DNA of 7,924 nucleotides from an uncultured Propionibacteriaceae bacterium (GTDB lineage: Bacteria > Actinomycetota > Actinomycetes > Propionibacteriales > Propionibacteriaceae), in NCBI GenBank assembly GCA_945875065.1, contig CAMCJC010000106.1:1-7924 (forward strand), in the 5' to 3' direction. This document shows, piece after piece, positions 5,355 to 7,924 of the stretch. Positions within the stretch are counted from its first letter, which is position 1. Each line of letters begins with the position of its first letter. The notes below the pieces were generated by a model that did not search any database, had not been told where the DNA came from, and saw nothing but the letters and a program-made list of their open reading frames with translations. The translations under genes were made by a program, and so were the position numbers.

Positions 5355-6016
5355 CAGCGACCGAGGCCCCGGTCAGAGTCCTGGTCGCCGACGACGACCC
5401 CCTCGTGAGGACCGGCATCGTCGGGATCCACGACACCGATCCCGCCATCGAGGTCGTAGCCCAGGCCGCCGACGGAGCAGAGGCCCTGCGCAAGATCGAC
5501 GCGCACCGTCTCGACGTCGCCCTCTTCGACATCCAGATGCCCGGGATGAGCGGACTCGACGCGCTGCAACGGCTCCGCTCCGACGGGAGCGCGCTCCCCT
5601 GCCTGTTCGTCACCACGTTCGGGGAGGACGACTACATCGCCGAGGCCATCCGGCTCGACGCAGACGGGTTTGTCCTCAAGTCCGGCGATCCGCGCCAGCT
5701 GATCGCCGGTGTGCACGCCGTCGCCGGTCGCGGAGCGTTCTTCTCGCCCTCGGTCGCCCGGCGTCTGCTCGACTCCGGCGTCTCGACGACGTACACCCAG
5801 TACGCGAGCGCCGTCGAACGCTTCGAACGCCTCACGGCTCGCGAGCGAGAGATCCTGATCCGGCTCAGCCAAGGAGAGACGAACGCTGAGATCGCGAAAG
5901 CGCTGTACCTCGCTCCCGGCACCGTCAAGGTGCACGTTTCCGCGATCCTGCGGAAGACTGAAGCGCGCAACCGCGTAGAAGCAGCCCTCATCGCCCTTCG
6001 CGCCGGACGAGCCTAG
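5351..6016 (+). CDS. NarL/LuxR-family response regulator (221 aa)
   Basis: This DNA-binding partner of the kinase starts at ATG 5351, preceded by a strong AGGAGG (5339-5344) inside the kinase gene and overlapping its stop. Receiver domain (about 8-125): acidic pocket Asp14, Asp15 and neighbouring Asp16, phosphoacceptor Asp60 (VALFDIQMPGM), Thr88/Thr89 and Lys110 (FVLKSGD), all conserved. A linker leads to a LuxR-type helix-turn-helix at 161-216 (LTAREREILIRLSQGETNAE, then the recognition helix around TVKVHVSAIL). Length is typical. It most likely binds the divergent region upstream of the kinase and activates the transporter operon when phosphorylated; the binding site is inferred. It ends at TAG 6014-6016, sharing CTAG with a decayed leftward frame. 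Confidence 0.92.
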   Translation: MTATEAPVRVLVADDDPLVRTGIVGIHDTDPAIEVVAQAADGAEALRKIDAHRLDVALFDIQMPGMSGLDALQRLRSDGSALPCLFVTTFGEDDYIAEAIRLDADGFVLKSGDPRQLIAGVHAVAGRGAFFSPSVARRLLDSGVSTTYTQYASAVERFERLTAREREILIRLSQGETNAEIAKALYLAPGTVKVHVSAILRKTEARNRVEAALIALRAGRA

Positions 6017-6224
6017 ATCTTCTCGGGACGACGACGATCAGGCTTCGTCGTGCCGGAGCTTCGGAACGTCCGCGACGAGACCTTCGATGGTGTCTTCGGG
6101 GCGGAGACAAGCGCCGCGCAGAGGAGGTCGAAATCTGCCACGGCACCATTGTTCCCGAGTCGCGTCCGACCCTGCTCGCGCGGAGAAGGTCCCGGAGTAG
6201 ATCTGGGGGCGTTCTTGTGGTCAT
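5988..6224 (-). CDS. Doubtful small ORF after the lipoprotein gene (78 aa)
   Basis: ATG (6224-6222) lies 2 nt past the lipoprotein stop, which would allow coupling, and the frame runs to 5988, overlapping the regulator 3' end by 29 bp. Only the first 30 residues (MTTRTPPDLLRDLLRASRVG and on) look protein-like; the rest is Arg/Ser-rich, typical of a wrong frame in GC-rich DNA. A second minus-strand frame ending at TAG 6015-6013 looks better over its last 45 codons (VADFDLLCAALVSAPKTPSK, then a basic tail) but has no good start. The pair may be one frameshifted or truncated gene convergent with the regulator. Confidence 0.2.
   Translation of the reverse strand: MTTRTPPDLLRDLLRASRVGRDSGTMVPWQISTSSARRLSPPRRHHRRSRRGRSEAPARRSLIVVVPRRSRLVRREGR
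6031..6051. terminator. Hairpin after the response regulator
   Basis: ACGACGA (6031-6037), loop TCAGGCT, TCGTCGT (6045-6051): a perfect 7-bp stem 15 bp past the regulator stop. There is no T tract, so it is at best a Rho-dependent or weak terminator between convergent genes. Confidence 0.3.
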
Positions 6225-6236
6225 TCTCAGAAGACG
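6220..6236 (+). mobile_element. Second near-match to the Tn402-type inverted repeat
   Basis: GTCATTCTCAGAAGACG matches 16 of 17 bases of 972-988 in the same orientation. The inner TGCAC part is not conserved (AAGTCGGC instead). It covers the lipoprotein stop codon (6229-6227) and marks the change from a decayed frame to the intact lipoprotein gene. A transposon end at a cassette junction fits; chance similarity within coding sequence cannot be excluded. Confidence 0.35.
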
Positions 6237-6844
6237 AAGTCGGCGGCTGTCTCGCCGACCTCGGCGCACATCGAAGCGAAGTTGCTCGCCTCGATGTCGG
6301 TCCTGGACGTCGCAACGTCCGCGAAGTTCTTCAAAGTGTCCTCGGTGATCTCGACGCGTATCGATTCCGCCGCGACGTTCTCCAACGGCGACTTGCCGAT
6401 CCACGTCGCCTCGAACGCTGCTCCATCGCCGCCGTCGACCCGCTCGAGGGTGGCGACGCCCTCGGACTTCGTCTGGCCGGCGCAGTTGACGATCCCGTAG
6501 GTGACCTCGCCCGTCTCCTCGTCGAGCACCCAGCGCTCAAGCGCGGGCGAGAAGTTCTGGATCGCGCGGAGATACTGGACATGCCCGTCCTCGACGCCCA
6601 GGTCCGCGGTTGCGCCCGACTTCTCGCCCTGGCCGCCTTCCTCGGTGCTCTCGTCGCCGGTCTCCTCGGCCGGGGTCTCCGGCTCGGTAGGCTCGGTAGC
6701 CGGTGCCGAGGGGACTGGATCCTGCGCTTCGGCATGGAACGCGGCGCGGTCCTCGTCGTCGCCGGGGTAGCTGCACCCGCTGAGCGCGAGAGCAGCGGCG
6801 GCCAGCAGTGCTGCGCCGATGGTCGTGATCGCCGCCTTCGTCAT
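6227..6844 (-). CDS. Lipoprotein of unknown function (205 aa)
   Basis: ATG (6844-6842) overlaps the upstream membrane-protein stop (TGATG), with a GAGAGGGG ribosome site before it. The N-terminus is a clear lipoprotein signal: Lys3, a hydrophobic Ala/Leu core, and lipobox LSGC with Cys24. An acidic, Pro/Thr/Glu-rich low-complexity spacer follows (about 25-75), typical of a tether through the cell wall. A folded domain (about 76-205) has two cysteines (GIVNCAGQ and ASMCAEVG) that could form a disulfide. The protein should be anchored on the outer face of the membrane. It pairs with the four-helix membrane protein and lies beside a divergent relaxase, so a conjugation accessory or surface role is possible; I do not recognise the family. 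Confidence 0.75.
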   Translation of the reverse strand: MTKAAITTIGAALLAAAALALSGCSYPGDDEDRAAFHAEAQDPVPSAPATEPTEPETPAEETGDESTEEGGQGEKSGATADLGVEDGHVQYLRAIQNFSPALERWVLDEETGEVTYGIVNCAGQTKSEGVATLERVDGGDGAAFEATWIGKSPLENVAAESIRVEITEDTLKNFADVATSRTDIEASNFASMCAEVGETAADFVF

Positions 6845-7383
6845 CAGACGTCACCCCTCTCGGCATCGGGCGTACCAGTGGTCGTCTTCACCTGGAGGCC
6901 CGACTTCGTCTTCATCTTCGAGACCAGGTTCGTGAACAGCTGCGGCGCGACGATGAAGGACGCGATGAGCGCCGAGGCGGCTCCGGCGATCCAGACGTTG
7001 CTGAAGATGCCGAGCGCCACCGAGAGTCCCCAGCGGAAGATCATGTAGCCGACGGTGAAGCCGAGCGCCAGCAGCTCCATCCGCCAGATGGGCGAGCGGC
7101 CCTGGAACTCGCGCCAGGCGGTCTTGAGCAGGCCGCGCGTCTCGCCGAAGTCCTTCCGGTTCTTCTCCGGGACGACGATCAGCCCCACCTTGAGCATCAT
7201 CGAGATGAGCTGCATGAAGAAGAAAAACAGGCCGGTCGCAGCCAGGTCCAGGGCTCCGGCGTTGGAGATCGCCCAGGCGGCCATGCCGACAGCGCCGCAG
7301 GCGAGCAGGGTGCCCAGCACCGTCCAGGCGTGGTTCTCGGGGCCGCCGCGGTCGAGCTTGATGTTGATGTTCTGGTCGGACAT
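6844..7383 (-). CDS. Four-helix membrane protein of unknown function (179 aa)
   Basis: I start it at ATG 7383-7381, preceded by AAGGAG with 8-nt spacing; a GTG at 7392, which overlaps the upstream stop, would add three residues but has a worse ribosome site. Membrane helices are predicted at about 21-41, 49-71, 103-125 and 127-150, with a basic cytoplasmic loop between helices 2 and 3 (EKNRKDFGETRG) and a basic, polar tail (KMKTKSGLQVKTTTG). There is no catalytic motif. Coupling to the lipoprotein gene (one-base overlap) suggests the two act together at the membrane. The location next to a MobF relaxase suggests a plasmid transfer or maintenance accessory, but this is inference from position only. 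Confidence 0.7.
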   Translation of the reverse strand: MSDQNINIKLDRGGPENHAWTVLGTLLACGAVGMAAWAISNAGALDLAATGLFFFFMQLISMMLKVGLIVVPEKNRKDFGETRGLLKTAWREFQGRSPIWRMELLALGFTVGYMIFRWGLSVALGIFSNVWIAGAASALIASFIVAPQLFTNLVSKMKTKSGLQVKTTTGTPDAERGDV

Positions 7384-7388
7384 GGTCC

Positions 7389-7569
7389 TCACTCCTTCGT
7401 CTCGTCCAGCTTCGCGGGGCCGGAGATGATCTTGATGGCGTCGTTCGGCACGGGAGCGACGCTCTGCTGTGCCTCACCCGCCGTAGAGGAGGCCGACAAG
7501 CTGCTTCGCCATGTCCGCGGCGTCCGCCGCGATGAAAATCTCGTCATCGGTATCCAGAATCAACGCCAC
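7389..7569 (-). pseudogene. Small ORF apparently split by a frameshift (about 59 codons)
   Basis: From GTG (7569-7567), with GGAGG about 11 nt upstream, a frame reads VALILDTDDEIFIAADAADM and on, to TGA at 7476-7474 after 31 codons. In the +1 frame the sequence immediately past that stop reads GEAQQSVAPVPNDAIKIISG, then PAKLDETKE, to TGA 7391-7389, which touches the membrane-protein ribosome site. Removing one G from the GGCGGGTGA run joins both into one sensible acidic peptide. Either this is a single-base mutation or sequencing error, a programmed +1 shift at GGG-UGA, or two overlapping genes (the second frame is open from ATG 7547, but its first 17 codons look non-coding). The family is not recognised. 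It leads the membrane-protein/lipoprotein operon. Confidence 0.45.
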
Positions 7570-7610
7570 GGTCTCTTAGACCTCCGACCCCGACCGCCGG
7601 TTCCCGGCGG
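7570..7610 (-). promoter_or_regulatory. Two hairpins in the leader of the leftward operon
   Basis: Read leftward, a GC-rich stem CCGCCGG-loop-CCGGCGG (7610-7594) is followed by GGTCT-AAG-AGACC (7582-7570). The second ends next to the GTG at 7569 and overlaps the GGAGG ribosome site (7585-7581), so folding could hide it. There is no T run. This may be translational control or incidental structure. Confidence 0.3.
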
Positions 7611-7753
7611 CGCCCCTGCCAACGCTTTTCACACTTTCTGGTGCCCTCCAAGACGAAAAGTCAGTTGCCGAAGAAATCTCTCTGGTACATTGGCACTAAA
7701 GTGCTTTGCTGCGCTCAGCGTGGTGCTAAGGCGAGACGAAGGAGGGCAACGGC
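7611..7753. promoter_or_regulatory. Relaxase promoter / possible oriT region
   Basis: This is the AT-richer stretch between divergent genes. It contains CTTTTC (7625-7630) inverted to GAAAAG (7655-7660), a palindrome GCACT-AA-AGTGC (7693-7704), and CGCT-C-AGCG (7712-7720). TTGCCG (7665-7670) and TACATT (7686-7691) could be -35/-10, although the 15-bp spacer is short. MobF relaxases usually nick an oriT close to their own gene, which makes this a reasonable place to look; no nic consensus is recognised. Confidence 0.35.
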
Positions 7754-7873
7754 GTGTTAACTATCGCGAGAATGAACGCGCATTCCGTTGCCTACTATCA
7801 GTCCACTGTGGAGGAAAATCAGGGGCCTGATTCCTACTATTCTGAGGACGGAACGAAGCCTGCCGAGGTATGA
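7754..7873 (+). pseudogene. MobF (TrwC/TraI-type) conjugative relaxase, 5' fragment cut by the IS
   Basis: GTG 7754 follows an excellent AAGGAGG (7739-7744) at about 9 nt. The 39 codons read VLTIARMNAHSVAYYQSTVE and on through DSYYSEDGTKPAEV, the typical start of MobF relaxases (M-L-T-I-x-x-x, then a YY pair and a Y-Y-S/T-E-x-G motif). In intact proteins these residues lead the TrwC domain that nicks oriT with an N-terminal tyrosine and unwinds the plasmid with a C-terminal helicase. Here the TG of the IS end supplies a stop codon (TGA 7871-7873) directly after Val39, so nearly the whole protein is missing from this reading and transfer from this locus should be lost unless another copy exists. 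Confidence 0.8.
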
Positions 7874-7923
7874 ATCGGCCTGAGTTTTTCGGAGACTACA
7901 GGTAAAAGCCTTACTGGGCTTTT
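7871..7923. repeat. Right 53-bp terminal inverted repeat, end of an insertion sequence
   Basis: Perfect inverted copy of 1-53. It begins TGAATCGGCC and contains CGGAGACT, features of IS3-family ends, and includes the AAAAGCC-TTACTG-GGCTTTT hairpin (7904-7923). The IS body would lie to the right, outside the window. The insertion lies in codon 40 of the relaxase. The flanking base (7870) differs from the left side, as expected for two independent insertions. Confidence 0.75.
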
Positions 7924-7924
7924 C

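Noticed and set aside
6050..7048. Rightward 332-codon open frame opposite the lipoprotein and membrane protein
   Set aside because: The opposite strand has a lipobox, membrane helices, ribosome sites and coupled overlaps; the rightward frame has none of these.
7330..7830. Rightward 166-codon frame reaching into the relaxase
   Set aside because: It overlaps the relaxase start in another frame, and its composition changes along its length with no ribosome site or recognisable domain.
1..7924. CRISPR array, tRNA or rRNA genes
   Set aside because: No regularly spaced repeats, cloverleaf with a CCA-type end or rRNA signature was seen on either strand.

Overview
The window looks like a piece of an actinobacterial conjugative plasmid that has collected a resistance-type cassette. 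Three things suggest this. The central genes are high-GC with heavy G/C third positions and ATGA-type overlaps. Several start codons sit at the position expected for leaderless transcripts. The right edge carries the start of a MobF (TrwC/TraI-type) relaxase of the kind found on corynebacterial and related plasmids. Base composition is mosaic: the outer parts (about 54-1250 and 7620-7870) are visibly AT-richer than the block from about 1390 to 7610, so the centre was probably acquired. Genus cannot be settled from the sequence; Corynebacteriales or Micrococcales are the best guesses.

Layout. (1) Positions 1-53 and 7871-7923 are perfect inverted copies of the same 53-bp sequence. Each has a TG/CA inner edge and a terminator-like hairpin, and they look like the ends of two copies of one insertion sequence (probably IS3 family) whose bodies lie outside the window. 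(2) The left copy cuts off a gene, leaving a 22-codon tail (54-122); the right copy cuts the relaxase at codon 39. (3) Positions 123-951 are plasmid backbone with two small unrecognised genes (95 aa leftward, 93 aa rightward). (4) At 971 is an end closely resembling the inverted repeat of Tn402/Tn5053 transposons, followed by a broken tniA (43 codons) and a cluster of GTTGAACGG inverted repeats up to about 1383.

(5) Positions 1458-3819 are a leftward, translationally coupled operon: PAP2 phosphatase, BcrA-like ABC ATPase, ABC-2 type permease. Divergent from it, 3963-6016 encodes a HisKA_3 histidine kinase and a NarL/LuxR-type response regulator, again with an ATGA overlap. The set (undecaprenyl-pyrophosphatase-like enzyme, BcrA/B-like transporter, two-component system) matches the logic of bacitracin or lipid-II-binding peptide resistance modules. 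The 134-bp divergent promoter region holds two candidate leaderless promoters, a repeated 10-mer and an 11-bp palindrome, so the regulator probably controls both arms. The kinase has an unusual extra membrane helix and a probable extracytoplasmic domain after its ATPase domain.

(6) Positions 6227-7569 hold a leftward group: a small, apparently frameshifted ORF, a four-helix membrane protein and a lipoprotein, all of unknown function, next to the divergent relaxase. A second near-match to the Tn402-type end (6220-6236) lies across the lipoprotein stop codon, just where a decayed reading frame facing the regulator begins. (7) Positions 7570-7753 contain hairpins and a palindrome that could be the relaxase promoter/oriT region.
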